From: Seminibacterium arietis | GTDB lineage: Bacteria > Pseudomonadota > Gammaproteobacteria > Enterobacterales > Pasteurellaceae | Length of the DNA: 64,000 nucleotides | Direction of reading: 5' to 3' | Assembly: GCF_042675725.1 (NCBI RefSeq) | Contig: NZ_JBHTJN010000012.1 | Coordinates: 1-64,000, forward strand | Shown: positions 26,943 to 34,196 of the stretch, piece by piece | Numbering within the stretch: the stretch's first letter is position 1 | Layout: each line of letters starts with the position of its first letter | The notes under the pieces: generated by a model | Told to the model about the DNA's origin: nothing | Databases searched by the model: none | What the model saw: only the letters and a program-made list of their open reading frames with translations | Made by a program: the position numbers and the translations under genes

Positions 26943-27254
26943 TTAAATAATTTCATTATTAGATTTAAAGAAACGCACTTTTTTTCCGTCTTCAAATCTA
27001 AAACCTACACGGTCAGCTTTATTTGTTTTTGGGTTGAATATAGCAACATTTGAACCATCAATTGGTGCTTCTTTTTTCACTAAACCACCTTCTTTTCCTA
27101 ATGCAGGAACTGGCTTCTCATGTTTAGTGATGATATTAACGCCTTCAACAACCACTTTACCGTTTGGTAACACTTTAGTTACCTTACCACGTTTGCCCTT
27201 GCTTTTGCCAGCAAGTACAATCACTTCATCATTTTGACGAATTTTTGCAGCCAT
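26943..27254 (-). CDS. rplX: 50S ribosomal protein L24
   Basis: A 103-residue L24, an early assembly initiator. It has the KOW motif DEVIVLAGKSKGKRGKVTKV near the N-terminus and the family's HEKPVPALGKEGGLVKKEAP. It lies 13 bases after rplN. Confidence 0.99.
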   Translation of the reverse strand: MAAKIRQNDEVIVLAGKSKGKRGKVTKVLPNGKVVVEGVNIITKHEKPVPALGKEGGLVKKEAPIDGSNVAIFNPKTNKADRVGFRFEDGKKVRFFKSNNEII

Positions 27255-27267
27255 TTTTCACTTCTCC

Positions 27268-27639
27268 TTACAGTACTTCTGGTGCCAAAGAAATGATCTT
27301 CATGAATTTCTCAGAACGAAGTTCACGAGTCACTGGTCCAAAAATACGAGTACCGATTGGTTGCTCACTGTTATTATTTAAGATAACACAAGCATTACCA
27401 TCGAAGCGAATGACAGATCCATCTGGGCGACGAACACCCTTCTTGGTGCGCACAACAACTGCTTTTAACACATCACCTTTTTTCACTTTACCGCGAGGAA
27501 TTGCTTCTTTAACAGTAATTTTAATGATGTCACCTATAGCAGCATAACGACGGTGCGATCCACCTAGAACCTTGATACACATTACACTGCGAGCGCCTGA
27601 GTTATCAGCAACGTCCAGCATAGTCTGTTCTTGGATCAT
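27268..27639 (-). CDS. rplN: 50S ribosomal protein L14
   Basis: A 123-residue L14 beginning MIQEQTMLDVADNSGARSVM and ending RSEKFMKIISLAPEVL. It forms intersubunit bridges with 16S rRNA. It is the first gene of the spc operon. In the canonical order it directly follows rpsQ, but here 2.55 kb with three other genes lies between. It has its own leader and likely promoter (27667-27740). Confidence 0.99.
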   Translation of the reverse strand: MIQEQTMLDVADNSGARSVMCIKVLGGSHRRYAAIGDIIKITVKEAIPRGKVKKGDVLKAVVVRTKKGVRRPDGSVIRFDGNACVILNNNSEQPIGTRIFGPVTRELRSEKFMKIISLAPEVL

Positions 27640-27666
27640 CTTAGTACTCCGCTAAAATTAATAACA

Positions 27667-27740
27667 CCCTTTCGGGACGAACCTATTTACCCCAATGTAA
27701 ATAGGGAGCGTAGTCTATCAAATTCAAAAAAAAAAAGCAA
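27667..27740 (-). promoter_or_regulatory. Probable spc operon promoter and structured leader
   Basis: On the minus strand TTGCTT (27735-27740) and TAGACT (27712-27717) are 17 bases apart; the spacer includes most of a T11 run. Transcription would start near 27705. There, the RNA forms a 9-bp hairpin (27697-27705 with 27682-27690, CCTATTTAC/GTAAATAGG) followed by a mini-hairpin CCCGAAAGGG (27667-27676). rplN starts 28 bases later. An independent promoter explains how spc is expressed despite the inserted cassette. The hairpins could also be a protein-binding leader; that is inference. Confidence 0.55.
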
Positions 27741-27766
27741 ATGTAATTTTGTATAGAAGAAAGAGG

Positions 27767-27796
27767 AAAAATGCAGTTTAAAAAAACTGCATTTTT
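27767..27796. terminator. Terminator closing the rpsQ-rplN cassette
   Basis: AAAAATGCAGTTT (27767-27779) and AAACTGCATTTTT (27784-27796) form a perfect 13-bp stem with a 4-base loop and T-rich flank on the minus strand. It lies just downstream of the 240-residue gene and upstream of the spc promoter. Confidence 0.88.
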
Positions 27797-27802
27797 AAAA
27801 AT

Positions 27803-28525
27803 TTAAAGTAAAGATGCTAAAAAACCACCAATCAACTGTATTGACTGGTTACGTAATAATCCATTAGGAATATTCGGGAAAGGTAAGACCGCTACAATCG
27901 TTCCATTTTTATTTCGTTTCCATTTTACTTTTAGTCCATCAATCAGCTCCGTATCAAATCCAACATCATCATCATCAGAGAAAGCTTGATGAAATTCATT
28001 TTCATAAGATAAACCAAAGCAAATAACTAATCTAGGCTGATGCTTTTGTGCTAATTCATTAATTACTGGAAAACGATGACGTTGGCACCAATTAAGATAT
28101 TCATTTTTATCCCTAAACGAAAGTAAATCAGATAATTCTTTCGTCCAACGATTCTCATCTGTATCTTTAAACCACAACGGATACAAATTCAATTTTAAGT
28201 AGCCCGTTTTTGCTCCCTTATGCAAAACCTGATGTTGCTCAGCAAACTGCTCATAGTCTTCTACTTGTCCACCTTGAATGGCACAAAGCAATTTGCATAA
28301 ACTTATGTTGTAACGCGCTTTGATATAACCATCATCAGGCTCAAATCCCCCAATTTGCTCCCAATCACGGCTCTCAAAATAATCCAGTACCGCTTTTTCA
28401 TTAATACCATCTCCACCCCACTCAATACCACAACACCAAATTGACGGACGTTCAGGTGAACCAATATCGCCACCGCAATATCCTGAATAGCCTAATAAAA
28501 ACGATTCAATTTCTTCTTTATTCAT
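27803..28525 (-). CDS. Unknown protein, possible uracil-DNA-glycosylase-like fold (cassette gene 3)
   Basis: A 240-residue soluble protein I do not recognise with certainty. It starts at ATG 28525 with AAGGA 8-9 bases upstream. Distinctive stretches: GYSGYCGGDIGSPERPSIWC and CGIEWGGDG near the N-terminus (residues 13-40), LKLNLYPLWFKD mid-protein, a hydrophobic strand PRLVICFGLSYENEF, and VAVLPFPNIPNGLLRNQSIQ near the end. The order (early G-x-E-x-G loop, N-L-x-P, hydrophobic strand ending in G, late P-x-P-N loop) recalls the uracil-DNA glycosylase superfamily layout. That comparison is from pattern only. It is the last gene of the rpsQ-rplN cassette and is followed by a strong terminator. 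Confidence 0.6.
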   Translation of the reverse strand: MNKEEIESFLLGYSGYCGGDIGSPERPSIWCCGIEWGGDGINEKAVLDYFESRDWEQIGGFEPDDGYIKARYNISLCKLLCAIQGGQVEDYEQFAEQHQVLHKGAKTGYLKLNLYPLWFKDTDENRWTKELSDLLSFRDKNEYLNWCQRHRFPVINELAQKHQPRLVICFGLSYENEFHQAFSDDDDVGFDTELIDGLKVKWKRNKNGTIVAVLPFPNIPNGLLRNQSIQLIGGFLASLL

Positions 28526-28629
28526 AATTTTTCCTTATTCCTTGCTCACATTTTCATCTATCTACTTAAGATAGCTATTAAAATCAGCTTAATCTCATAA
28601 ATAAAAGTGCGATAGTTTTTTTATGAATT

Positions 28630-29751
28630 TTACAGTTCTCGTTCCATTGCTAATTCTTTGAATTTTTTGATGTAAATATCCATTTCTTCAGCAATTTGGC
28701 ACATTAAACGTTCACATTTACGTGGATTTTGTAAGTATAAAAAAGCAGGCGAATCCAGCTTCCAAAAATCAAGCTGATTACGATCTGGTTTCCGCCAACC
28801 AAACCACCAAGGTGAAGTAGAAAATCCTACGATTTCATCAACACAACTTTGAACATTTTGATTCTCTTCATTTTCATATTGACGAATAAGTCCATAATAA
28901 AACTCGTTTTCTAACTCCACAGCAAACTTAACAGTATATCCATTTTTTAAAGTAAAAATGGGGAATTCCAATCGATAATAACGGTGACGATTTTTCGATC
29001 TCGCATAGTATAAGGTCACATCTGAAGAAAAATCTTTTTTATCAAACTGATAACCTAATTTCAATAACTGATTTTGCAGTTCATCCCAAAAATAATTCTG
29101 AACTTCATACCTATCAAGCTCTTGTTCATCTATAAATAAATCACAGCTTTCTAACAACGCTTTCACTGTTTTCGATTCAATAGCACTTGCAGACTTGCCA
29201 TATAAGTCTGCTTTCAAAATCGCAACAATTTCAAATAAATGAGAGGAAAGCTGAGAATAAAAATGAGGCAACTCTCTTTGCTTATGAATACCTTCAGTTT
29301 CATATTCATTTAGCACTTGAATAATTTCGGTGACCTTCTTAAAAATTGCTTGTGTATTTTCTTCTGAAGTATGCAACTGTACATAACCTAACTGAAAAAG
29401 CAAATCCTTGAGTTCATCAATTGTTTCTTGCTGATTCTCTTTTTGGGTTGCAATAGTAATTTCACTATCCATCACAATTTTCTTAAAATTTTCTAGAAAG
29501 TTATGGTAGACCTCTTGCTTTTTTTCAAATACCAACAAATTCTTATCTCGATTTTCTTCAGAAGCAGACTGACCATTTAACAATAACACAGTAATGATTG
29601 CTGTCACTACTACTTCAAATAACGTACCACTGATTTGAGAAGGAAGCTCACCTATATCAAGCAATCGAAAGAATATAGAAATTACGAGAAAAACGATAGT
29701 AAAAACCATAATCCCATAAATCCATTTATTTGATTTATCTGATTTATTCAT
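28630..29751 (-). CDS. Two-helix membrane protein of unknown function (cassette gene 2)
   Basis: A 373-residue protein. Two N-terminal membrane helices (about 10-28 and 41-60) are followed by a long charged helical region (about 65-190: LLVFEKKQEVYHNFLENFKK onward), then a mixed alpha/beta C-terminal domain with YYRLEFPIF, VKFAVELENEFYYGLIRQYE, a WWFGWRKPD block and FLYLQNPRK. The topology suggests a membrane-anchored cytoplasmic sensor or effector. The YYG...WWFGW pattern reminds me of accessory domains in some PD-(D/E)XK-type proteins; unverified, and no nuclease motif is visible. Its ribosome site is AGGGTG. It lies between the repeat peptide gene and the 240-residue gene. Confidence 0.65.
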   Translation of the reverse strand: MNKSDKSNKWIYGIMVFTIVFLVISIFFRLLDIGELPSQISGTLFEVVVTAIITVLLLNGQSASEENRDKNLLVFEKKQEVYHNFLENFKKIVMDSEITIATQKENQQETIDELKDLLFQLGYVQLHTSEENTQAIFKKVTEIIQVLNEYETEGIHKQRELPHFYSQLSSHLFEIVAILKADLYGKSASAIESKTVKALLESCDLFIDEQELDRYEVQNYFWDELQNQLLKLGYQFDKKDFSSDVTLYYARSKNRHRYYRLEFPIFTLKNGYTVKFAVELENEFYYGLIRQYENEENQNVQSCVDEIVGFSTSPWWFGWRKPDRNQLDFWKLDSPAFLYLQNPRKCERLMCQIAEEMDIYIKKFKELAMEREL

Positions 29752-29768
29752 TTTTTACACCCTAATAA

Positions 29769-29792
29769 TGAGCATAGGCAAAGCTATGCTCA
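29769..29792 (-). other. Hairpin between cassette genes 1 and 2
   Basis: TGAGCATAG (29769-29777) and CTATGCTCA (29784-29792) form a perfect 9-bp stem. It sits 7 bases past the small gene. No U tract follows on the minus strand, so it looks like an mRNA stability or processing element rather than a full terminator. Confidence 0.5.
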
Positions 29793-29798
29793 ATTCGA

Positions 29799-30002
29799 TT
29801 ACCACAAATTTAAAACTAATTGACCCCATACTACAAGAATAGAATAACCATTTGTATCATAAGTATTCCGAGATGTTGCACCAAACTTAGGCTTAATCTT
29901 ATCAGCTACTTTTTCCCAAGTATTTGATGAATTAGCCCCTATTTTCGGTTTTAAAATATTACCATCACAAACCCAATTACGAGACAAAGTTATCTCAGGC
30001 AT
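29799..30002 (-). CDS. Small tandem-repeat protein of unknown function (cassette gene 1)
   Basis: A 67-residue protein. I set the start at ATG 30002 because AAGGAGA lies just upstream; an upstream start in the same frame has no such site. It contains two copies of a 19-residue repeat: ILKPKIGANSSNTWEK (16-31) and KIKPKFGATSRNTYDT (35-50). A short hydrophobic tail follows (SILVVWGQLVLNLW). No signal peptide is seen. I do not know its function; similar KP-x-x-GA-x-S-x-NT(W/Y) repeats exist in small hypothetical proteins, from memory. It leads the three-gene cassette between rpsQ and rplN. Confidence 0.7.
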   Translation of the reverse strand: MPEITLSRNWVCDGNILKPKIGANSSNTWEKVADKIKPKFGATSRNTYDTNGYSILVVWGQLVLNLW

Positions 30003-30018
30003 AATTATCTCCTTATTT

Positions 30019-30078
30019 ATTATCAGCATGGTGTTTTACTTGTTATGTCAATAACAAGTAAAAGGAGTATACTCCTTT
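30019..30078 (-). promoter_or_regulatory. Palindromic promoter region of the rpsQ-rplN cassette
   Basis: Two adjacent palindromes lie upstream of the small gene. One is a 13-bp inverted repeat TTTTACTTGTTAT/ATAACAAGTAAAA (30034-30046 and 30051-30063). The other is the perfect 18-mer AAAGGAGTATACTCCTTT (30061-30078). On the minus strand a consensus TTGACA (30046-30051) sits in the centre of the first repeat. The nearest -10-like hexamer GATAAT (30019-30024) is 21 bases away, which is longer than usual. This looks like an operator over a -35 box, or a promoter needing an activator. Confidence 0.5.
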
Positions 30079-30100
30079 TGAAATTAACTCTTTTTTAAAA

Positions 30101-30141
30101 AAAAGTGCGGTCAAAAATTAAAATTTTTTGACCGCACTTTT
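30101..30141. terminator. Inverted uptake-signal pair forming a terminator
   Basis: AAAAGTGCGGTCAAAAA (30101-30117) pairs with TTTTTGACCGCACTTTT (30125-30141), a perfect 17-bp stem made of two opposed uptake signals with T-rich ends on both strands. It lies after the rpsQ terminator, so S10 read-through into the cassette would be blocked twice. Confidence 0.85.
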
Positions 30142-30149
30142 AAAAATAA

Positions 30150-30176
30150 AAAAGCCCCAAAGTATTAGAGGCTTTT
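30150..30176 (-). terminator. Terminator of the S10 operon after rpsQ
   Basis: AAAAGCC (30150-30156) pairs with GGCTTTT (30170-30176). On the minus strand it is followed by TTTTTATTTTTA. It is 18 bases past the rpsQ stop codon and ends the S10 operon. Confidence 0.8.
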
Positions 30177-30194
30177 AATTATTTAATGTAGAAA

Positions 30195-30452
30195 TCAAGC
30201 ATTAACTGCTTTTTCAACTACACGAACTAAAGTCCAAGATTTGGTTTTAGAAATAGGGCGACATTCACGCACCTCTACAACATCACCAAGTTTTGCTTCA
30301 TTGTTTTCATCATGTACATGTAATTTAGTTGTACGACGGATAAACTTACCATAAAGTGGATGTTTAACTTTGCGTTCAATAGCAACTACAAATGATTTTT
30401 CCATTTTGTCGCTAACAACTTTACCTTGCACGCTACGAATTTTATCAGTCAT
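30195..30452 (-). CDS. rpsQ: 30S ribosomal protein S17
   Basis: An 85-residue S17, an OB-fold primary 16S rRNA binder. It starts MTDKIRSVQGKVVSDKMEKS and contains HPLYGKFIRRTTKLHVHDE and GDVVEVRECRPISKTKSW. It is the last gene of the S10 operon, overlapping rpmC by one base, and is followed by a terminator instead of rplN. Confidence 0.99.
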   Translation of the reverse strand: MTDKIRSVQGKVVSDKMEKSFVVAIERKVKHPLYGKFIRRTTKLHVHDENNEAKLGDVVEVRECRPISKTKSWTLVRVVEKAVNA

Positions 30453-30643
30453 TACTCACCAGCCTTTTCAGTTAATACAGTTTTTACTCGTGCAATATTG
30501 CGACGCACTTGTTTCAACTGATGGGTTTGTTGAAGTTGACCTGCGGCTACTTGCATGGATAACTTGAATTGTTCACCAGCAAGGTTAAGCAACTCAGCAT
30601 TTAGCTCCTCAACAGTTTTTGTACGTAGTTCTTGAGCTTTCAT
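30452..30643 (-). CDS. rpmC: 50S ribosomal protein L29
   Basis: A 63-residue helical L29 at the exit tunnel, contacting SRP and trigger factor. It begins MKAQELRTKTVEELNAELLN and ends QVRRNIARVKTVLTEKAGE. It shares one base with each neighbour (rplP and rpsQ), indicating coupled translation. Confidence 0.99.
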   Translation of the reverse strand: MKAQELRTKTVEELNAELLNLAGEQFKLSMQVAAGQLQQTHQLKQVRRNIARVKTVLTEKAGE

Positions 30644-31053
30644 TACATCACCGTCTTAGTTACGAACGTTGTTTTAATTGGTAATTTCGCTGCTGCTAAT
30701 GCAAAAGCGTTTCTTGCAATTTCTTCAGACACACCGTCCATTTCATAAAGTACTTTACCCGGTTGGATTAAAGCTACCCAGTACTCAACGTTACCTTTAC
30801 CTTTACCCATACGGACTTCTAATGGTTTTTCAGTAATCGGTTTATCTGGAAACACACGAATCCAAATTTTACCTTGACGTTTCACTGCACGAGTCATCGC
30901 ACGACGAGCGGCTTCGATTTGACGAGCAGTTAAACGCCCACGACCGATAGCTTTCAAACCAAAGGTACCGAAACTAACTTCTGTACCTCCAGCAATACCA
31001 CGGTTACGACCTTTGTGGACTTTGCGGAATTTTGTACGTTTTGGTTGCAACAT
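30643..31053 (-). CDS. rplP: 50S ribosomal protein L16
   Basis: A 136-residue L16 located near the peptidyl-transferase centre. It begins MLQPKRTKFRKVHKGRNRGI and contains the conserved ARQIEAARRAMTRAVKRQGK-like block and GKGNVEYWVALIQPGKVLYE. It lies 13 bases after rpsC. Confidence 0.99.
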   Translation of the reverse strand: MLQPKRTKFRKVHKGRNRGIAGGTEVSFGTFGLKAIGRGRLTARQIEAARRAMTRAVKRQGKIWIRVFPDKPITEKPLEVRMGKGKGNVEYWVALIQPGKVLYEMDGVSEEIARNAFALAAAKLPIKTTFVTKTVM

Positions 31054-31066
31054 TTAACAGTTCTCC

Positions 31067-31774
31067 TTACTTACGACCTTTGCCACGTGGTGCTTTTTTA
31101 GGCTGGGCAGGTTGCTGTTCAGTTTTTTGTGTAATTGCAGCCATTCCACCAAGAATTTCACCTTTGAAGATCCATACTTTTACGCCAATAACGCCGTAAG
31201 TAGTGTGAGCTTCTGCAGTGTTATAATCGATGTCTGCACGTAATGTATGTAGTGGAACACGACCTTCACGATACCATTCGGAACGTGCAATCTCCGCACC
31301 ACCAAGACGACCGCTTACCTCAACTTTGATGCCTTTAGCACCTGATTTCATCGCATTTTGTACCGCTCTTTTCATAGCACGGCGGAACATTACACGACGC
31401 TCAAGTTGTGACGCGATACTGTCTGCAACTAATTTTGCATCTAATTCAGGTTTTTTAACTTCAGCAATATTGATTTGTGCTGGAACACCTGTAATTTTCG
31501 CAACAGCGTTACGTAACTTTTCAACATCTTCACCTTTTTTACCGATTACGATACCAGGACGAGCTGTGTGAATAGTAACACGAATACTTTTTGCTGGACG
31601 CTCAATAGTAATGCGTGAAACTGAAGCATTCGCTAATTCCTTATTCAAGAATTTACGTACGTTAAAATCGCCTTCTAGATTAGAAGCGAAGTCTTGTGTA
31701 TTCGCAAACCAAGTAGAGCTCCAAGGCTTAACAATACCTAGGCGAATACCATGTGGATGTACTTTTTGACCCAT
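31067..31774 (-). CDS. rpsC: 30S ribosomal protein S3
   Basis: A 235-residue S3 with a KH domain (about 38-106: GIVIGKKGEDVEKLRNAV) at the mRNA entry site. I start it at the ATG at 31774 (MGQKVHPHGIRLGIVKPW), the universal S3 start; the open frame extends 11 codons further into rplV. It is 16 bases after rplV. Confidence 0.99.
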   Translation of the reverse strand: MGQKVHPHGIRLGIVKPWSSTWFANTQDFASNLEGDFNVRKFLNKELANASVSRITIERPAKSIRVTIHTARPGIVIGKKGEDVEKLRNAVAKITGVPAQINIAEVKKPELDAKLVADSIASQLERRVMFRRAMKRAVQNAMKSGAKGIKVEVSGRLGGAEIARSEWYREGRVPLHTLRADIDYNTAEAHTTYGVIGVKVWIFKGEILGGMAAITQKTEQQPAQPKKAPRGKGRK

Positions 31775-31790
31775 TGTTATTCCTCTACGA

Positions 31791-32123
31791 TTAACGATCT
31801 GACACAACCACAGTAATGTGGCTTGTACGTTTTAAAATACGATCCGCACTGCCTTTAGCACGCGGCATAACACGTTTCATACTAGGACCTTCATCAACGA
31901 AAATCTTAGCAACTTTGAGATCATCGATATCTGCACCATCATTATGCTCTGCATTAGCAATTGCAGATTCAAGCACTTTCTTCACTAACGCCGCAGCTTT
32001 TTTGTTAGTATAAGTTAAAATTTCTAATGCTTGAGCTACTTTTTTACCACGGATCAAATCCGCAACTAATCGAGCTTTTTGTGCTGAAGTGCGAGCGTAA
32101 CGATGTTTAGCAATAGTTTCCAT
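31791..32123 (-). CDS. rplV: 50S ribosomal protein L22
   Basis: A 110-residue L22 whose hairpin lines the exit tunnel. It begins METIAKHRYARTSAQKARLV and contains the loop MKRVMPRAKGSADRILKRTS. It is 10 bases after rpsS. Confidence 0.99.
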   Translation of the reverse strand: METIAKHRYARTSAQKARLVADLIRGKKVAQALEILTYTNKKAAALVKKVLESAIANAEHNDGADIDDLKVAKIFVDEGPSMKRVMPRAKGSADRILKRTSHITVVVSDR

Positions 32124-32133
32124 CTTTTACCTC

Positions 32134-32409
32134 TTACTTCTTAGCTTTCTTATCCGCAGCATGACCGCGGTAAGTACGAGTCGGTGCAAATTCACCTAAT
32201 TTATGTCCGATCATTTCATCAGAAACATAAACTGGAACGTGCTGACGACCATTATGGACTGCGATGGTCAATCCGATCATTGAAGGAATGATCATTGAAC
32301 GACGGGACCAAGTTTTAATTGGTTTTTTATCCCCGCTTTCCACCGCCTTCTCTACCTTCTTCAACAAGTGTAGGTCAAGGAAAGGACCCTTCTTGAGAGA
32401 ACGTGGCAT
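32134..32409 (-). CDS. rpsS: 30S ribosomal protein S19
   Basis: A 91-residue S19 of the 30S head. It begins [20 protein letters not shown] and has the signature [20 protein letters not shown] and [20 protein letters not shown]. It is 25 bases after rplB. Confidence 0.99.
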
Positions 32410-32434
32410 GGCTTATCCTCTTTAATTAATTAAA

Positions 32435-33256
32435 TTATTTGCCACGACGACGTACGATAAATTTATCAGTACGCTTGTTGTGACGAGTTTTCTTACCTTT
32501 GGTTTGAACGCCCCAAGGAGTAACTGGATGCTTACCAAAGTTACGACCTTCACCACCACCATGTGGATGGTCAACTGGGTTCATTGCAGTACCACGAACA
32601 GTTGGGCGAATACCTCTCCAACGACTAGCACCTGCTTTACCAAGTACGCGAAGCATATGCTCTGAGTTACCAACTTCACCAATAGTAGCTGAACATTCTG
32701 CTAACACTTTACGCATTTCACCAGAGCGAAGACGTAAAGTCACATAATTACCTTCGCGTGCGATAATTTGTACATACGAACCAGCGGAACGTGCTAATTG
32801 ACCACCTTTACCTGGTTTCAATTCAACGTTATGCACTGTTGAACCAACTGGAATATTACGCATCGGTAAAGCATTTCCCACTTTGATCGGTGCATTTATA
32901 CCAGCTTGGATCTGATCCCCTGCACTTAAACCTTTAGGTGCTAAGATATAGCGACGTTCACCGTCTTTATAAAGCACTAAAGCAATGTTCGCAGAACGGT
33001 TTGGATCATATTCAAGACGCTCAACAACCGCTGGGATATCTAATTTGTTACGTTTGAAATCAATTAAACGGTAATGTTGTTTGTGACCACCACCGATATG
33101 ACGGGTTGTGATTCTTCCTAAATTGTTACGTCCACCAGTTTTAGATTTAGTATCTAACAATGGAGCATAAGGTTTCCCTTTATACAACTCAGGGTTTACG
33201 ATTTTAACAACGTGTCGACGACCAGCGGAGGTCGGCTTACATTTAACGATAGCCAT
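32435..33256 (-). CDS. rplB: 50S ribosomal protein L2
   Basis: A 273-residue L2, needed for peptidyl-transferase activity and subunit joining. It begins MAIVKCKPTSAGRRHVVKIV; the conserved catalytic-region segment is MNPVDHPHGGGEGRNFGKHP near residues 224-243. It is 20 bases after rplW. Confidence 0.99.
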   Translation of the reverse strand: MAIVKCKPTSAGRRHVVKIVNPELYKGKPYAPLLDTKSKTGGRNNLGRITTRHIGGGHKQHYRLIDFKRNKLDIPAVVERLEYDPNRSANIALVLYKDGERRYILAPKGLSAGDQIQAGINAPIKVGNALPMRNIPVGSTVHNVELKPGKGGQLARSAGSYVQIIAREGNYVTLRLRSGEMRKVLAECSATIGEVGNSEHMLRVLGKAGASRWRGIRPTVRGTAMNPVDHPHGGGEGRNFGKHPVTPWGVQTKGKKTRHNKRTDKFIVRRRGK

Positions 33257-33276
33257 AATATATTATTCCTCCGTAA

Positions 33277-33582
33277 TTACTCTGCCGCACCTTCAATGAA
33301 GTCAAGTGTTTGACCATCTTGAAGAGTAACATAAGCTTTTTTCCAGTCACTACGGCGACCTAATTTAGCACCACGACGTTTAGTTTTACCTTTAACTAAA
33401 ACAGTGCGAACAGAATCAACCTTTACTTCAAACAATTGTTCAACTGCGTTTGCAATTTCTACTTTATTTGCGTCTACTGCTACTTTGAAAACAATAGTAT
33501 TTGATTTTTCTGCATTATTTGTCGCTTTTTCAGATACATGAGGTGCCTTTAACACTTTAAACAAACGTTCTTGTTGAATCAT
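33277..33582 (-). CDS. rplW: 50S ribosomal protein L23
   Basis: A 101-residue L23, a trigger-factor and SRP docking site at the tunnel exit. It has the blocks VLKAPHVSEKATNNAEKSNT and VRTVLVKGKTKRRGAKLGRR. It overlaps the rplD stop codon region by 4 bases. Confidence 0.99.
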   Translation of the reverse strand: MIQQERLFKVLKAPHVSEKATNNAEKSNTIVFKVAVDANKVEIANAVEQLFEVKVDSVRTVLVKGKTKRRGAKLGRRSDWKKAYVTLQDGQTLDFIEGAAE

Positions 33583-34181
33583 GCTAACATCTCCTCAACT
33601 TGTTTTACTGCATCAACAGTCATAACCACTTTATCAAAAGCAATAAGACTTACAGGATCAATACCCTGAACATCACGAACATCAACTTTATAAAGATTAC
33701 GAGCTGCTAAAAATAGATTTTCATCAAGATTTGCAGTAATGATAAGTGCGTCAGATAACGCCATATCTTTTAATTTTTGAACTAAAATTTTAGTTTTAGG
33801 TGCTTCAATTTCAAATTTTTCAACAATAACTAAACGTTCTTGACGAACAAGTTCAGAAAGAATGCTTTTGATTGCACCACGGTACATTTTTTTATTCACT
33901 TTTTGGCTGTGATTTTGTGGTTTCGCTGCAAAAGTTACACCACCAGAACGCCAAATTGGCGATTTCACATCACCAGAACGTGCACGACCTGTACCTTTTT
34001 GACGCCAAGGTTTTTTACCTGAACCAGACACTTCTGCACGAGTTTTTTGTGCACGTGAACCTTGACGAGCACCTGCTGCATAAGCAACAACTACTTGGTG
34101 GATCAATGCTTCATTAAACTCACGTCCGAAGGTAGTTTCAGAAACAGCGAGTGCATTTGCACCAACAACTTGTAATTCCAT
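33579..34181 (-). CDS. rplD: 50S ribosomal protein L4
   Basis: A 200-residue L4. It has the tunnel loop with KPWRQKGTGRARSGDVKSPI and the C-terminal Rossmann-like part. In gammaproteobacteria L4 represses its own S10 operon through the leader upstream of rpsJ; the leader region is present here (35155-35337). Confidence 0.99.
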   Translation of the reverse strand: MELQVVGANALAVSETTFGREFNEALIHQVVVAYAAGARQGSRAQKTRAEVSGSGKKPWRQKGTGRARSGDVKSPIWRSGGVTFAAKPQNHSQKVNKKMYRGAIKSILSELVRQERLVIVEKFEIEAPKTKILVQKLKDMALSDALIITANLDENLFLAARNLYKVDVRDVQGIDPVSLIAFDKVVMTVDAVKQVEEMLA

Positions 34182-34196
34182 CTCTATCTCCTAGAC

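Noticed and set aside
27721..27740. A11 tract upstream of rplN as a phase-variation repeat
   Set aside because: It is non-coding and an A/T run in an AT-rich genome is far less remarkable than the G11 tract in ald; it mainly forms part of the spc promoter spacer.
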